A DNA stretch of 64,000 nucleotides from Pelotomaculum thermopropionicum SI (GTDB lineage Bacteria > Bacillota > Desulfotomaculia > Desulfotomaculales > Pelotomaculaceae), in the NCBI GenBank assembly GCA_000010565.1, contig AP009389.1:2790001-2854000 (forward strand), given 5' to 3'. The translations under genes and the position numbers were made by a program. This document shows positions 45,229 to 55,639 of the stretch, one piece after another. Positions within the stretch are counted from its first letter, which is position 1; each line of letters begins with the position of its first letter. Below the pieces are notes generated by a model. That model ran no database searches. It saw only the letters and a list, made by a program, of their open reading frames with translations, and was not told the DNA's origin.

Positions 45229-47112
45229 TTACTTGCCGCCCTGCCCGTGGAAAAACTCGTATACGGCCCGGGCGGCCTTTTTATTCATGCCCTTTACGGC
45301 GGCAAGCTGCTCCGGCGTGGCTTTTTCGATTTCCGCCACCGAGCCGAAAGCCTTCAGCAGGGCGCGGCGGCGCACCTCCCCGATGCCCTCCACCTCGTCC
45401 AGGAGGGACCGCAGGCCGGCTTTGCCCCTGAGGCTCCGGTGGTAGGCCAGGGCAAAGCGGTGCGCCTCGTCCCGCAGGCGCTGCACCAGGCGGAGCGCCG
45501 GGGAATCCGCCGGCAGGGCAATGGGCTCGGGCCGGCTCTCGGCAAAGAGCAGCTCTTCTTCTTTGGCCAGGCCAAAGGCGGGTATGCGGGAGAATCCCAG
45601 TTCCCGCATTGCCTGGCGGGCGGCAGAAAGCTGCCCCTTCCCGCCATCCACAATCACCAGATCGGGCAGGCGGTGAAACTTTGCCTGGCAGCTTCCAATG
45701 CGGCCGGCGGCCAGAAGCTCCCTTTCCTCCCTGGCCCGGGCAAAGCGGCGGCGCAGCACCTCCTGGATGGAGGCAAAATCATTGGGGCCTTCCACGGTGC
45801 GGATTTTAAAGCGGCGGTACTGGCCGGCGGCCGGCCTGCCCTCTTCAAACACCACCATCGAGGCAACGCTGTAAGCCCCCTGGGTGTTGGATACATCGTA
45901 GCACTCCACCCGGCCGGGCGGACCTTCCAGGCCCAGTTCGCGGGCCAGCCCGGCCAGCGCTTCCGCCTCATCATCACGGCGGGCGGCCTCTTCCAGCCGG
46001 GCCTGCTCCAGGGCCAGCAGGGCGTTTTTAGCCGCCAGGTCAACCAGCTTTTTCTTCTCGCCCCGCCGGGGAACCTTCAGGAGGACTCTGGCACCCCTTT
46101 TTTCCGAAAGCCACTTCTCTATAACGGCTTTCTCTTCTCCCGCCTCCTCCGGCAAAAGTATCTCTGCCGGGACAAATTCCGCGCCGGTGTAATACTGCTT
46201 GATGAAGGCTGCTATCACGTCCGCTCCGCTCAGGCCCTCCGTGCCTTTCAGCACAAACTGCTCCCGGCCGATGAGTTTCCCGCCGCGGATGAAAAAAACC
46301 GCCACCCAGGCCTCGTCCCCTTCCCTGGCCACGGCCGCAACGTCCTGGTCCTCGAACCCGCCGGAAATGATCTTCTGCTTCTCCACCACCTCGCGCACGG
46401 CCTGAAGCTGATCGCGCAGGCGGGCGGCCTTCTCGAACTCGAGGTTTGCCGCGGCCTCCTCCATCCTTGCCGCCAGGTTCCTGATCAGGTCCTCCTGCCT
46501 TCCTTCCAGAAACAAAATCACCTCGTTAATCACGGCCCGGTATTTTTCCCTGTCCACCAGGCCGCAGCAGGGACCGGAGCAGCGCTTGATGTGGTAGTTC
46601 AGGCAGGGCCTTTCCCGCAGCGGCGGTTCTTTCTGCTTGCAGGTGCGGAACGGGAAGATTTTTCTCAAAAGGCTCAGGGTCTCGTGCACCGCCCCTGCCC
46701 TGGTATAAGGGCCGAAGTACCGGGAGCCGTCCTTGACGTGACGGCGGGTGAGCATTACCCTGGGAAAATCTTCGCCCAGGGTTACTTTAATGTAGGGGTA
46801 GCTCTTGTCGTCCTTCAGGTAAGCGTTATAACGGGGGCGGTGCTCCTTAATCAAGTTTTGCTCGAGGATCAGGGCCTCCACTTCGGTATCAGTTACAATT
46901 ACTTCCAGGTCAGAAATTTTTTCAATCATCGACCGGATTTTGGGCGGGTGCTGGGATCCCGGCAGAAAATAAGAGCGTACCCGGTTTCTGAGAGAGGCGG
47001 CCTTGCCCACGTAAATCACCCGGCCGGCAGCGTCCCGGTAAAGATAGACACCCGGCCCGGCCGGCAGCGCCTTAAGATCGAGGGAAATTCTGGAATTAAC
47101 TGTATCGCGCAT
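45229..47112 (-). CDS. uvrC: excinuclease ABC subunit C
   Basis: This 627-residue protein has an N-terminal GIY-YIG endonuclease domain (GVYLYRDAAGRVIYVGKA), a cysteine cluster (CKQKEPPLRERPCLNYHIKR), a UVR domain (about 200-240), the RNase-H-like second nuclease domain (ECYDVSNTQGAYSVASMVVF, LVIVDGGKGQLSAA) and C-terminal helix-hairpin-helix motifs (LLDEVEGIGEVRRRALLKAF). It makes the dual incisions in nucleotide excision repair. It follows uvrA by 6 bp. Confidence 0.97.
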   Translation of the reverse strand: MRDTVNSRISLDLKALPAGPGVYLYRDAAGRVIYVGKAASLRNRVRSYFLPGSQHPPKIRSMIEKISDLEVIVTDTEVEALILEQNLIKEHRPRYNAYLKDDKSYPYIKVTLGEDFPRVMLTRRHVKDGSRYFGPYTRAGAVHETLSLLRKIFPFRTCKQKEPPLRERPCLNYHIKRCSGPCCGLVDREKYRAVINEVILFLEGRQEDLIRNLAARMEEAAANLEFEKAARLRDQLQAVREVVEKQKIISGGFEDQDVAAVAREGDEAWVAVFFIRGGKLIGREQFVLKGTEGLSGADVIAAFIKQYYTGAEFVPAEILLPEEAGEEKAVIEKWLSEKRGARVLLKVPRRGEKKKLVDLAAKNALLALEQARLEEAARRDDEAEALAGLARELGLEGPPGRVECYDVSNTQGAYSVASMVVFEEGRPAAGQYRRFKIRTVEGPNDFASIQEVLRRRFARAREERELLAAGRIGSCQAKFHRLPDLVIVDGGKGQLSAARQAMRELGFSRIPAFGLAKEEELLFAESRPEPIALPADSPALRLVQRLRDEAHRFALAYHRSLRGKAGLRSLLDEVEGIGEVRRRALLKAFGSVAEIEKATPEQLAAVKGMNKKAARAVYEFFHGQGGK

Positions 47113-47118
47113 GGGCGG

Positions 47119-50007
47119 TTAATTTGCTCCCTCCGCCAGTTTCTGCTTGTACTCCGCCACGTTTCCCCACAGGCCGGCCCCGGCCCGCGGCCCTCTGGCC
47201 AGCGCCTTTTTCAGGTACTGCCCGGTATACGATTCCGGCACGGCGGCAACTTCCTCCGGGGTGCCGGCGGCCACCACCTGCCCGCCCTTGTCCCCTCCCT
47301 CGGGACCCAGGTCGATAACGTAGTCGGCGGTTTTAATTACGTCCATGTTGTGCTCTATCACCACAACGGTGTCCCCGGCCTCGACCAGCCTGTGCAGCAC
47401 TTTTAAAAGCCGGTCGATATCGGCGGTATGCAAGCCGGTGGTGGGTTCATCCAGGATGTAAAAGGTCTTGCCGTTAGACCGCCGGGACAGCTCTGTGGCC
47501 AGCTTCACCCGCTGGGCCTCGCCGCCGGACAGGGTGGTGGCCGGCTGGCCCAGCCGGATGTAACCCAGGCCGACGTCCTGGAGGGTTTTCAGCTTGCGGT
47601 GAATTTTAGGGATGTGGCGGAAGAACTCCACCGCCCGGTCCACCGTCATATCCAGTACGTCGGCGATGTTCTTGCCCTTATACCTTACCTCCAGGGTTTC
47701 CCGGTTGTAGCGCAGCCCCTTGCACACCTCGCAGGGCACGTAGACGTCCGGCAGGAAGTGCATTTCGATCTTGATGATGCCGTCCCCCTGGCAGGCCTCG
47801 CAGCGCCCGCCCTTCACGTTAAAGCTGAAGCGGCCGGCGCGGTAGCCGCGCATTTTGGATTCCGGGGTCTGGGCAAACAAATCGCGGATGTCGTTGAACA
47901 CCCCGGTGTAGGTGGCCGGGTTGGAGCGGGGGGTGCGCCCGATGGGAGACTGGTCGACGTCAATTACCTTGTCCAGGTGCTCAATGCCCTCAATTCCCCG
48001 GCAGCACCCGGGCCGGGTCCTGGCCCTGTGCAGCTCCTGGGCCAGCTTGCGGTAAAGGATGTCGTTGACCAGGGTGCTCTTTCCCGACCCTGACACGCCG
48101 GTTACGCAAATGAACAGCCCCAGGGGGAATTCGACGTCAATATTCTTCAAGTTGTTCTCGGCCGCCCCCAGCACCTTCACCGACCTGCCGTTCGGGCTGC
48201 GGCGGAAGGCAGGCACGGGAATGGCCTTCTTCCCGCTCAGGTACTGCCCGGTAATGGATTCGGGGTTTTCCATGATCTCCTTCCAGGTGCCCGCCGCCAC
48301 CACCCGGCCACCGTACTCCCCGGCGCCCGGCCCGATGTCGATGATATGGTCGGCGGCCAGCATGGTCTCCTCGTCGTGCTCTACCACAATCAGGGTATTC
48401 CCCATGTCCCGCAGGCGCTCCAGGGTCCGCAGGAGGCGGCTGTTGTCCCGCTGGTGCAGCCCTATGCTGGGCTCGTCCAGAATGTAGAGAACACCCATGA
48501 GGCCGGAGCCAATCTGGGTGGCCAGCCTGATCCGCTGCGCCTCACCGCCCGACAGGGTGCCGGCGCCCCGGTCCAGGGTGAGGTAGTCCAGCCCGACGTT
48601 GGCCAGAAACCCCAGGCGCTCGTTGATTTCCTTGAGAACCTGCCTGGCAATGATCTGCTCCCGTTCTGTGAGCTTCAGGCTGCTGAAGAACTCTTTCGCC
48701 TCCAGCACGGAAAGGCGGGTGACTTCCGTTATCGACCTGCCCCCCACCTTGACCGCCAGCGCCTCCGGCTTCAGCCTGGCGCCCTTGCAGGCCGGGCAGG
48801 GGCGGGTGCTCATGTACCGCTCAATCTCCTCCCGCTGGTGTTCCGAGGCGGTCTCCCGGTGGCGCCTGGCCAGGTTGTTGATGACGCCTTCAAAGGAAGT
48901 GTACACTTCGTGCCGGCGGCCGTACAGGTCGCTCTGCAGGACAAAATGAAAACGCCTGCCGCCCGTGCCGTACAGGATTACGTCCAGATGCTCGGGGGCC
49001 AGTTCCTCCACCGGCGTGTCCAGGCTGAACCCGTAGTAGCGGGCCAGCCCCTCCAGAAACTGGTAGTAGTAGCTGCCGGTGGAAAAACACTCGATGGCGC
49101 CGTCTGCGATGGACTTGCGCCGATCGGGGATGACCAGATCGGGGTCGATTTCCCTTTTAATGCCCAGGCCGGTGCATTCCGGGCAGGCCCCGTAGGGGCT
49201 GTTAAAGGAAAAAAGGCGCGGGGATATTTCGCTGATGCTGATGCTACAGTCGGGGCAGGCGAAATTTTCGCTGAAGGTGATTTCTTCACCGCCGGCGACT
49301 GCCGCCACCGCCACGCCGCCCCCCGTTTTAAGGGCCGTTTCCAGGGAGTCGGCCAGCCTCCTTTCAAAGCCGGGGCGCACGATAAGGCGGTCCACCACCA
49401 CCTCGATGGTATGCTTTTTGTTCTTGTCCAGCCTGATCTCCTCGGCGGCGTCCAGCACCTCGCCGTTCACCCTTACCCGGGCGTAGCCGCTCTTGCGGAT
49501 TTCCTCAAACACCCTGGCATGCTCCCCCTTCTTGCCCCGCACCAGCGGGGCCAGGATCTGGAGCCGCGTGCCTTCCTCCAGCGAGGCCAGGCAGTCCACC
49601 ATTTGCTCCACCGTCTGCCGGGTGATGGGCCTGCCGCAGCGGGGGCAGTGCGGCCGGCCCACCCTGGCAAAGAGGAGGCGGAGGTAGTCGTAAATCTCCG
49701 TCACCGTGCCTACGGTGGAGCGCGGGTTGTGGCTGGTGGTCTTCTGGTCGATGGAAATGGCCGGGGAAAGGCCCTCGATGTAGTCCACATCCGGTTTGTC
49801 CATCTGCCCCAGGAACTGGCGGGCGTAGGACGACAGCGATTCCACGTACCGCCGCTGCCCCTCGGCGTAAATAGTGTCAAAGGCCAGGGAAGACTTTCCC
49901 GAGCCTGAAAGCCCGGTGATAACCACCAGCTTGTCCCGCGGGATCTCCACGTCTATATTTTTCAGGTTGTGGGCGCGGGCGCCCTTCACCAAAATCCTGT
50001 CAGGCAT
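47119..50007 (-). CDS. uvrA: excinuclease ABC subunit A
   Basis: The start is ATG 50007 after AAAGGG; the frame extends to 50082. The 962-residue protein has two ABC ATPase halves ([20 protein letters not shown] and [20 protein letters not shown]), zinc modules ([35 protein letters not shown]) and both signatures ([17 protein letters not shown] and [17 protein letters not shown]). It finds DNA damage and loads UvrB. It sits in the order uvrB-uvrA-uvrC. Confidence 0.97.
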   Translation of the reverse strand: MPDRILVKGARAHNLKNIDVEIPRDKLVVITGLSGSGKSSLAFDTIYAEGQRRYVESLSSYARQFLGQMDKPDVDYIEGLSPAISIDQKTTSHNPRSTVGTVTEIYDYLRLLFARVGRPHCPRCGRPITRQTVEQMVDCLASLEEGTRLQILAPLVRGKKGEHARVFEEIRKSGYARVRVNGEVLDAAEEIRLDKNKKHTIEVVVDRLIVRPGFERRLADSLETALKTGGGVAVAAVAGGEEITFSENFACPDCSISISEISPRLFSFNSPYGACPECTGLGIKREIDPDLVIPDRRKSIADGAIECFSTGSYYYQFLEGLARYYGFSLDTPVEELAPEHLDVILYGTGGRRFHFVLQSDLYGRRHEVYTSFEGVINNLARRHRETASEHQREEIERYMSTRPCPACKGARLKPEALAVKVGGRSITEVTRLSVLEAKEFFSSLKLTEREQIIARQVLKEINERLGFLANVGLDYLTLDRGAGTLSGGEAQRIRLATQIGSGLMGVLYILDEPSIGLHQRDNSRLLRTLERLRDMGNTLIVVEHDEETMLAADHIIDIGPGAGEYGGRVVAAGTWKEIMENPESITGQYLSGKKAIPVPAFRRSPNGRSVKVLGAAENNLKNIDVEFPLGLFICVTGVSGSGKSTLVNDILYRKLAQELHRARTRPGCCRGIEGIEHLDKVIDVDQSPIGRTPRSNPATYTGVFNDIRDLFAQTPESKMRGYRAGRFSFNVKGGRCEACQGDGIIKIEMHFLPDVYVPCEVCKGLRYNRETLEVRYKGKNIADVLDMTVDRAVEFFRHIPKIHRKLKTLQDVGLGYIRLGQPATTLSGGEAQRVKLATELSRRSNGKTFYILDEPTTGLHTADIDRLLKVLHRLVEAGDTVVVIEHNMDVIKTADYVIDLGPEGGDKGGQVVAAGTPEEVAAVPESYTGQYLKKALARGPRAGAGLWGNVAEYKQKLAEGAN

Positions 50008-50126
50008 AACAGAAAAACCCTTTCCCTTGTTGACATTCAAGTACTCAAATACTAGAATGTTGTTACGGGCAACCCAAAACATTTCAAACGGGTAGAAGGA
50101 CTTAAAGTAATTTCTCCTGCAGGTCT

Positions 50127-52160
50127 TTAACCCAGCGCCCCCGCATCGGGCACGGCCGGCCTGATCCCCTTTTCGCCTCTCAGCTCAAGCCGCAGTTCGA
50201 TAATCATATCCCGGAGCTGGGCCGCCCGCTCGAAGGCAAGCTGGCGCGCTGCCTCCCGCATTTCCTTTTCCAGGGCGGCGATGTGCTTTTTCAGCTCGGC
50301 CCTGCTCATCTTCTTCCCGCCCGTCCGGGGAACGGCCCGGTAAACCGCCCCGGGCTCTGCCGCCCTGGTAGCCTCAATTACCTCCCGCACGGCCTTGCGC
50401 ACGGTTTCCGGGGTGATCCCGTGCTGCCGGTTGTACTCCATCTGAATCCTGCGGCGGCGCTCGGTTTCCCTGATGGCCCCGCTCATGGAATCGGTAATTT
50501 TGTCGGCGTACATGATGACCTTCCCGTCGGCATTGCGGGCCGCCCGGCCGATGGTCTGGATTAAAGAGCGTTCGGAGCGCAGGTAGCCCTCCTTGTCAGC
50601 ATCGAGGATGGCCACCAGGCTCACCTCGGGCAAGTCCAGCCCCTCCCTCAAAAGGTTGATCCCCACCAGCACGTCGAAAACCCCCAGCCTCAGGTCGCGC
50701 AGTATCTCCATCCGCTCAATGGTGTTTATGTCTGAGTGCAGGTAGCGCACCTTAACCCCCACCTCCCGGAAGTAGTCGGTGAGGTCTTCGGCCATTTTCT
50801 TGGTCAAGGTGGTCACCAGGACCCGTTCGCCCCGCTTTACCCTCAGGCGGATTTCGCCCAGCAGATCGTCGATCTGGCCGCGGGTAGGCCGCACGGAAAT
50901 TTCCGGGTCCACCAGCCCGGTGGGTCGGATGATCTGCTCCACCACCCGGGCGCTGTTCTTCAGCTCGTAAGGCCCCGGCGTGGCCGAAACGTATATGACC
51001 TGGTTGATGCGCTCCATAAACTCTTTAAAGGTCAGGGGACGGTTATCGAAGGCCGAGGGCAGGCGGAAACCGTGCTCCACCAGGGCCTCCTTGCGGGAGC
51101 GGTCCCCCTCGTACATGCCCCCCACCTGGGGAACCGCCACGTGCGATTCGTCGATAAACATAATGAAGTCTTCCGGGAAATAGTCGATCAGGGTGTACGG
51201 GGGCTGCCCCGGCTCCCTTCCGGTAAGGTGGCGGGAGTAGTTTTCAATCCCGCTGCAAAACCCCATTTCCCTCATCATCTCGATATCGAAGCGGGTGCGC
51301 TGCTCCAGGCGCTGAGCCTCCAGCAGCTTGCCCTTTGAGCGCAGTTCGGCCAGCCTCTCCTCCAGTTCCGCCTCAATTGAAGCAATGGCTCTCTCCATCC
51401 TCTCCCTGGAGGTGGCGTAGTGGCTGGCCGGGAAAATGGAAACATGGGCGCGCTCGCCCAGAATTTCCCCGGTAAGCACGTCGAACTCCCGCAGCCTCTC
51501 CACCTCGTCGCCGAAAAACTCCACCCGGATGGCCCTCTCTGTAGCGGAGGCCGGGAAGATCTCCAGGACGTCCCCCCGCACCCGGAACTTCCCCCGGACA
51601 AAGTTAATGTCGTTGCGCTCGTACTGGATGCTCACCAGTTTGCGCAGGACGGCGTCGCGGTCGTAGCACTCCCCCCGGCGCAGGGAAAGAACCAGGGTTC
51701 TGTACTCCTCGGGATCGCCCAGGCCGTAAATGCAGGACACGCTGGCCACGATAATGACGTCCCGGCGCTCGAACAGGGCGCAGGTGGCCGAGTGGCGCAG
51801 CTTGTCGATCTCGTCGTTGATGGAAGAGTCCTTTTCAATATAGGTGTCGGTCTGCGGTATGTAGGCCTCCGGCTGGTAATAGTCGTAGTAGCTGACGAAA
51901 TATTCCACCGCGTTGTTCGGGAAGAACTCTTTGAACTCGGCGCACAACTGGGCGGCCAGGGTTTTATTGGGCGCCAGCACCAGGGCCGGCCTCTGGACGG
52001 CCTGGATCACCTGGGCCATTGTATAGGTCTTGCCGGTGCCGGTGGCCCCCAGCAGCACCTGCCCCTTGTAGCCCTTTTGCAGGCCTTCCACCAGGGCGGC
52101 AATGGCTTTAGGCTGGTCTCCCTTTGGAACGTATTCCGATTTAAGCTGAAAAGGCCGCAT
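50127..52160 (-). CDS. uvrB: excinuclease ABC subunit B
   Basis: The start is ATG 52160; the frame is open to 52214. The 677-residue protein has Walker A ([16 protein letters not shown]), the beta-hairpin region ([20 protein letters not shown]), the DEAD-like DESH, motif VI ([19 protein letters not shown]) and the C-terminal UVR domain ([20 protein letters not shown]). It is the damage-verifying helicase of nucleotide excision repair. It heads the uvrBAC operon. Confidence 0.97.
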   Translation of the reverse strand: MRPFQLKSEYVPKGDQPKAIAALVEGLQKGYKGQVLLGATGTGKTYTMAQVIQAVQRPALVLAPNKTLAAQLCAEFKEFFPNNAVEYFVSYYDYYQPEAYIPQTDTYIEKDSSINDEIDKLRHSATCALFERRDVIIVASVSCIYGLGDPEEYRTLVLSLRRGECYDRDAVLRKLVSIQYERNDINFVRGKFRVRGDVLEIFPASATERAIRVEFFGDEVERLREFDVLTGEILGERAHVSIFPASHYATSRERMERAIASIEAELEERLAELRSKGKLLEAQRLEQRTRFDIEMMREMGFCSGIENYSRHLTGREPGQPPYTLIDYFPEDFIMFIDESHVAVPQVGGMYEGDRSRKEALVEHGFRLPSAFDNRPLTFKEFMERINQVIYVSATPGPYELKNSARVVEQIIRPTGLVDPEISVRPTRGQIDDLLGEIRLRVKRGERVLVTTLTKKMAEDLTDYFREVGVKVRYLHSDINTIERMEILRDLRLGVFDVLVGINLLREGLDLPEVSLVAILDADKEGYLRSERSLIQTIGRAARNADGKVIMYADKITDSMSGAIRETERRRRIQMEYNRQHGITPETVRKAVREVIEATRAAEPGAVYRAVPRTGGKKMSRAELKKHIAALEKEMREAARQLAFERAAQLRDMIIELRLELRGEKGIRPAVPDAGALG

Positions 52161-52195
52161 GGTCCTTGCCTTTCTTTCTGGATTTATATATAAAT

Positions 52196-52232
52196 AGTAT
52201 ACCATACGGAGCAAGGCCTCAAAAGTATGTTC
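52196..52232 (-). promoter_or_regulatory. candidate uvrB promoter with degenerate SOS-like box
   Basis: On the minus strand, TTTTGA (52219-52224) and TATACT (52196-52201) are spaced by 17 bp. Overlapping the -35 is GAACATACTTTT (52221-52232), which matches a Gram-positive LexA half-site (GAAC) but not the second half (expected GTTC). SOS control is possible but weakly supported. Confidence 0.35.
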
Positions 52233-52481
52233 TGCCGCCGTTTATCTGCGGCAGGCGGCCTCCGCCTGCCGGCCCCGTCCGGAAACGCCCGCTCCGGGCC
52301 GCGCCGGTTTTATTTCGCAGCTAGAAGCCGCGCGCTACCTCCCTTGCCTTAAAGTTTTTACCGGCAGGCGCCGTCTCCAGGCTGCCCGCAACAGCATTTC
52401 AGGCAATCCGGCCGGCCCTTTGCCAGCTTAAATAAAGAGGGCTATACTAAGCCCTCCCAGGTTGTTGACAAAGTCCCCCGT

Positions 52482-52680
52482 TGGCTGAAACCGCTTGGCT
52501 CAGAATGCTTCGCGTCGGGTGAACTACGGCTCACTTCGGGCGGAATTGGGCCGCCCTCAACTCACCGTCCTGGCCCGGTGAGGGCTGGCGCGGACGTCCT
52601 GTCCGCGCCCCCAATTCCGCAACCTCAGTTTCGCCAAGTTCACCTAACGACGCTACGCAACAGAGCAGCGTTTTCAGCCA
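52482..52680. repeat. inverted-repeat hairpin element, copy 2
   Basis: The outer arms TGGCTGAAACCGCT (52482-52495) and AGCGTTTTCAGCCA (52667-52680) differ from those of copy 1. The core is homologous: GCGGAATTGGG (52540-52550) pairs with CCCAATTCCGC (52610-52620), and GGCGCGG (52577-52583) with CCGCGCC (52603-52609). The element is flanked by imperfect direct repeats GGCTATACTAAGCCCTCCCA (52440-52459) and GGCTTATATTAAGCCCTCCC (52720-52739), each a small terminator-like hairpin. No gene is present from 52215 to 52765. Confidence 0.8.
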
Positions 52681-52765
52681 CCGGTGGCTCTATATGGTAG
52701 TTTGTCTTCAGTCTGAGAAGGCTTATATTAAGCCCTCCCCGGTTTTTTTATAAACCTGTCCTAAC

Positions 52766-54088
52766 TCATGTGCCGCCGGCCTGGCTGCCGCCGCCGGCTC
52801 CACCGCCTTCGCCCCGGCCGGAATCCACCGTTTCAATCTTTTGAATTTCACCGTCTATCTGCATCTCCATCGTTTTTCCGTCCCGGGTCGTAATCTTAAG
52901 GGTTGTTTTCCTGCCGCCGGCCGCGCCGCCTTCCTTAGCGCCGCTGCCCTGTCCCTGCCCGCCCGGCCGTTCCGCCTGGCCGCCTTTTTGCCCCTGCCGG
53001 CCTGCCTGCTGCCCTTCCCCGCCGGCTAGAGGGCCCCAGCGCTGCTCCAGGAGATAGGCCTCCTCCGCGGTAACCAGCCGCACCGGAGTAACCCTGGCAG
53101 GCACATCGAAGTCCCCGTTCTTAACCTGCCTGTCGTACTGCCAGTGACCGGTGGCGGCCAGGCCCAGAGCCGCGTCAAAAGCGTACTGGGCCATCAGGTC
53201 GGGCATAACGTCCACCTCGGCATCGTGCTCCCCTGCCGCCAGGGCCTGGCAGGCCTTCTGGCCGGCCCCTACGCCCAGGGTCACCACCTGGCGGTCCAGC
53301 CCCCGGCTTTTCAGCATTTCGGCCGCGGCGGCGGCGAGCCGGCTGTCGGTGGCCAGCACCGCGTCGAGCCGGCCGCCGGCGGCCGCCAGGGCCTGCTCGA
53401 GAGTTACCAATGCGGCCTGCGGATCCCCCCGGGGGTGGTCCTTGACCTGGACCACCTGCACCTGGGGATGCTCCCTCAGGTTCTCCAGCAGCGAAGCGGC
53501 TACCTCCCGCGAAGCCTGGTCGTTTTTGTCGCCCGTGAGGATTACCGCCTTCACCGGGGCATTCCGCTCCCGGGCCATCTCCAGCAGGTAGCGGGCTTGC
53601 AGTTCCCCGGCCCTGGCGTGGTCGAAGGCAATGTAACCGTCCAGGGGGGAATCGGCCGGCAGTGTATCAAGGGCCACCACCTTGATCCCGGCCCGGGCCA
53701 GCTTGCGCACCAGCCCGGGTCCGGCCGCCGGATCTACCGGTTGAAGGACAACGGCCCGGACCTTCTGGTCCGCCAGCTGCTCCAGGTCTTTTTCCTGGCG
53801 GGCCGGGTCGTTTCCAGCATCCAGCCAGGTAATGCTTACTTTTTGCCCGCCTTGGCCGCCCTCCCCGGCACGGGCCGTCATGGCCCTCTTAATAATTTGA
53901 TTGCCGTCCCTTTCCAGGTCGGCCAGACTTACCGCAATTCTGATCTCCTGCCCGCCGGCAGGCTTTCGCTGCGGCTGCCGCCCCCCGGCACAGCCGCATA
54001 AAAGCGGCGGTAAAGTGATAATGATAAGAATTACAAGAATTAACGGGAAATATCCCCGGTTCATCTTTTTCCCAGGCATGCTCTCCAC
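52766..54088 (-). CDS. sugar-binding-protein-like lipoprotein with Gly/Gln-rich tail
   Basis: This 440-residue protein has a lipoprotein signal (hydrophobic LILVILIIITLPPLLCGC, lipobox cysteine near residue 33). A periplasmic-binding-protein domain of the ribose/LacI type follows (IRIAVSLADLERDGNQ, AVVLQPVDPAAGPGLVRKL, GYIAFDHARAGELQ, VKAVILTGDKNDQASREVAA). A low-complexity Gly/Gln tail then precedes a short ordered piece (KTTLKITTRDGKTMEMQIDG). No ABC permease or ATPase gene is adjacent, so it is an orphan. Start codon uncertain (GTG or two nearby ATGs). Confidence 0.85.
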   Translation of the reverse strand: MESMPGKKMNRGYFPLILVILIIITLPPLLCGCAGGRQPQRKPAGGQEIRIAVSLADLERDGNQIIKRAMTARAGEGGQGGQKVSITWLDAGNDPARQEKDLEQLADQKVRAVVLQPVDPAAGPGLVRKLARAGIKVVALDTLPADSPLDGYIAFDHARAGELQARYLLEMARERNAPVKAVILTGDKNDQASREVAASLLENLREHPQVQVVQVKDHPRGDPQAALVTLEQALAAAGGRLDAVLATDSRLAAAAAEMLKSRGLDRQVVTLGVGAGQKACQALAAGEHDAEVDVMPDLMAQYAFDAALGLAATGHWQYDRQVKNGDFDVPARVTPVRLVTAEEAYLLEQRWGPLAGGEGQQAGRQGQKGGQAERPGGQGQGSGAKEGGAAGGRKTTLKITTRDGKTMEMQIDGEIQKIETVDSGRGEGGGAGGGSQAGGT

Positions 54089-54237
54089 CCTGCCCCTCTA
54101 CTGCTCATTATTATGCTTAAAACCATGCTTAAATATTGAGCGGCAGGGATTAAGAAATACCTGGGAACAGAATTAGTGGAATTTAATGTTCTATTTTCCA
54201 TTCAATGGTAATATAATTAAAGGTGAGGTGGTTTTAC

Positions 54238-54564
54238 GTGAAGATCATATCGGCCTTAAAGGCGGTCGCTGTTGCGGAAATGGCGTGGAAAAAGGAGAGG
54301 GCGGAGGTTTCCCCGGCGGCGCCGTCCCTTCTGGCCGCCATCGAAAATGCCCGGCGGGATTGGCAGCAGGCGCTCAGGGAGATGGATCAGGTCGATAGCG
54401 AACTGGCCGAGTACGTAATTTATAAAATCAACGCGGCCGAGAGGCGCTTCATGGCCCTGCTAGAGCAGGCCAAAAAAGAAGGAGTAACCGCCTGGCCGAA
54501 CACAACCGACTTTTTCTATGCTCCCATTAAAAGCGGGGACCGGGAACTCCCCGGCTTGCCTTAA
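54238..54564 (+). CDS. DUF2508 (YaaL-like) protein
   Basis: The start is GTG 54238 after GGTGAGGTGG. The 108-residue protein has the DUF2508 pattern ENARRDWQQALREMDQVDSE followed by YVIYKINAAERRFMALLEQA. The family is small, soluble and of unknown function in Firmicutes; it is often near recombination or sporulation genes. Its last bases overlap the end of the convergent uracil-DNA glycosylase gene by 4 bp. Confidence 0.75.
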   Translation: MKIISALKAVAVAEMAWKKERAEVSPAAPSLLAAIENARRDWQQALREMDQVDSELAEYVIYKINAAERRFMALLEQAKKEGVTAWPNTTDFFYAPIKSGDRELPGLP

Positions 54565-55220
54565 GAATTCATTATTTTCCGGTACTCGTCCCGTACCTTT
54601 TGAAAGTCCTCCCAAACCGGGCGCTTCTTGCTGACGTCCCTAAGCAAGGCGGCAGGGTGATAGGTCGGCATGATCTTGATCCCGCTTTTGCTCACCAGCC
54701 ACCGGCCGCGCATTTCGGTTATCCTGGCTGCCGGATCGATCAGGTTTTGCAAGGCAGTGCTTCCCAGAAGCACAATTATTCCGGGCGATACCAGCTCGAT
54801 CTGGCGGTAAAGCCACGGCAGGCAGCGGGCGGCCTCATCCGGGCGGGGCACCCTGTTTCCGGGCGGTCTGCATTTGACCACATTGGCAATATAGGTATGA
54901 GTAAACCTTTCCAGCCCGGCGGCCTCCAGAATTTTATCCAGAAGCTGGCCGGCCTTTCCGACAAAAGGACGGCCCATTCTGTCTTCATCTGCCCCCGGTC
55001 CCTCGCCGATCAGCATCAGCCTGGCTTCCGGGTTACCTTCCCCGAAAACCACGCCGGAACAGCCGGACCGCAGGCCGCACCGGGTACATGCGACGGCCAT
55101 GGCCTTCAGTTCCTCCAGGCTGTTTACCCCGCTTAAATCATGATCTGGACTGTACGGCACCCTGTTCACGTCGTTCATCCCTCGAAAACTCTCTGGCAAG
55201 AACTTTCCGGCAAAAAACAA
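54561..55220 (-). CDS. type-4 uracil-DNA glycosylase (4Fe-4S)
   Basis: The product, about 205-219 residues, begins its family homology at SLEELKAMAVACTRCGLRSG and carries the CxxC pair of the iron-sulfur cluster. The active-site motif is LMLIGEGPGADEDRMGRPFV with GKAGQLLD, then YIANVVKCRPPGNR (third cysteine), ARCLPWL (fourth) and MPTYHPAALLRD. It removes uracil from DNA. The start is uncertain: the frame opens at 55220, but ATG or GTG near 55178 is nearer to a GAGGG site. Confidence 0.92.
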   Translation of the reverse strand: MFFAGKFLPESFRGMNDVNRVPYSPDHDLSGVNSLEELKAMAVACTRCGLRSGCSGVVFGEGNPEARLMLIGEGPGADEDRMGRPFVGKAGQLLDKILEAAGLERFTHTYIANVVKCRPPGNRVPRPDEAARCLPWLYRQIELVSPGIIVLLGSTALQNLIDPAARITEMRGRWLVSKSGIKIMPTYHPAALLRDVSKKRPVWEDFQKVRDEYRKIMNS

Positions 55221-55304
55221 AAACCACGAAACCGGCCACCGGCCGTAAAAGTTCCGCGGATTGACATCCAGGTTCTGTTAGAAAAACTTTGCGCCCTTAA
55301 ATAT

Positions 55305-55496
55305 CTACATTCTTTCCAGAATGATTTTATGATCAACCAGGGCCAGCTCGACAATTTTTGCTTTAATTATTTTCCTTTTACCGAAGATGTCCTCCAGCAG
55401 CAGCCCGTCCTCACAGGGCACCACCCGGTCCACCATCTCCAGGAAAAGCTCGTCCGGCTCGCCTTCTTTCCTTAAGTAAGCATTGGCCTCGCACAT
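55305..55496 (-). CDS. CooT-family small nickel-binding-like protein
   Basis: This 63-residue protein starts MCEANAYL and continues DELFLEMVDRVVPCEDGLLL, then EDIFGKRKIIKAKIVELALV and DHKIILE. This matches the CooT family, in which the N-terminal Cys2 helps bind Ni(II) in carbon monoxide dehydrogenase maturation. Its distribution is wider than CO metabolism, so the role here is open. No cooS is in the window. Confidence 0.75.
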   Translation of the reverse strand: MCEANAYLRKEGEPDELFLEMVDRVVPCEDGLLLEDIFGKRKIIKAKIVELALVDHKIILERM

Positions 55497-55639
55497 TTAT
55501 TTTCACCCCCGCTTAAAAAGACCAACCGGCCCGGCCCCATACGGGCGGGCCTTTGCGGCCTTCTGGCAGACTGTCACGGCCGGGCCGGAAACTGCCCGGC
55601 CTCTTTTGACTAGATTATATCCCCATCCTTAAAAAAGTG

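Noticed and set aside
45187-47406. 739-residue plus-strand open frame
   Set aside because: It is the complement of uvrC, which has all family motifs; long antisense frames are expected in this G+C-rich DNA.
48346-49908. 520-residue plus-strand open frame
   Set aside because: It is the complement of uvrA and has no recognisable domain.
52221-52232. Definite LexA/SOS box upstream of uvrB
   Set aside because: Only the GAAC half matches; the second half is TTTT instead of GTTC, so it is listed only as a weak candidate.
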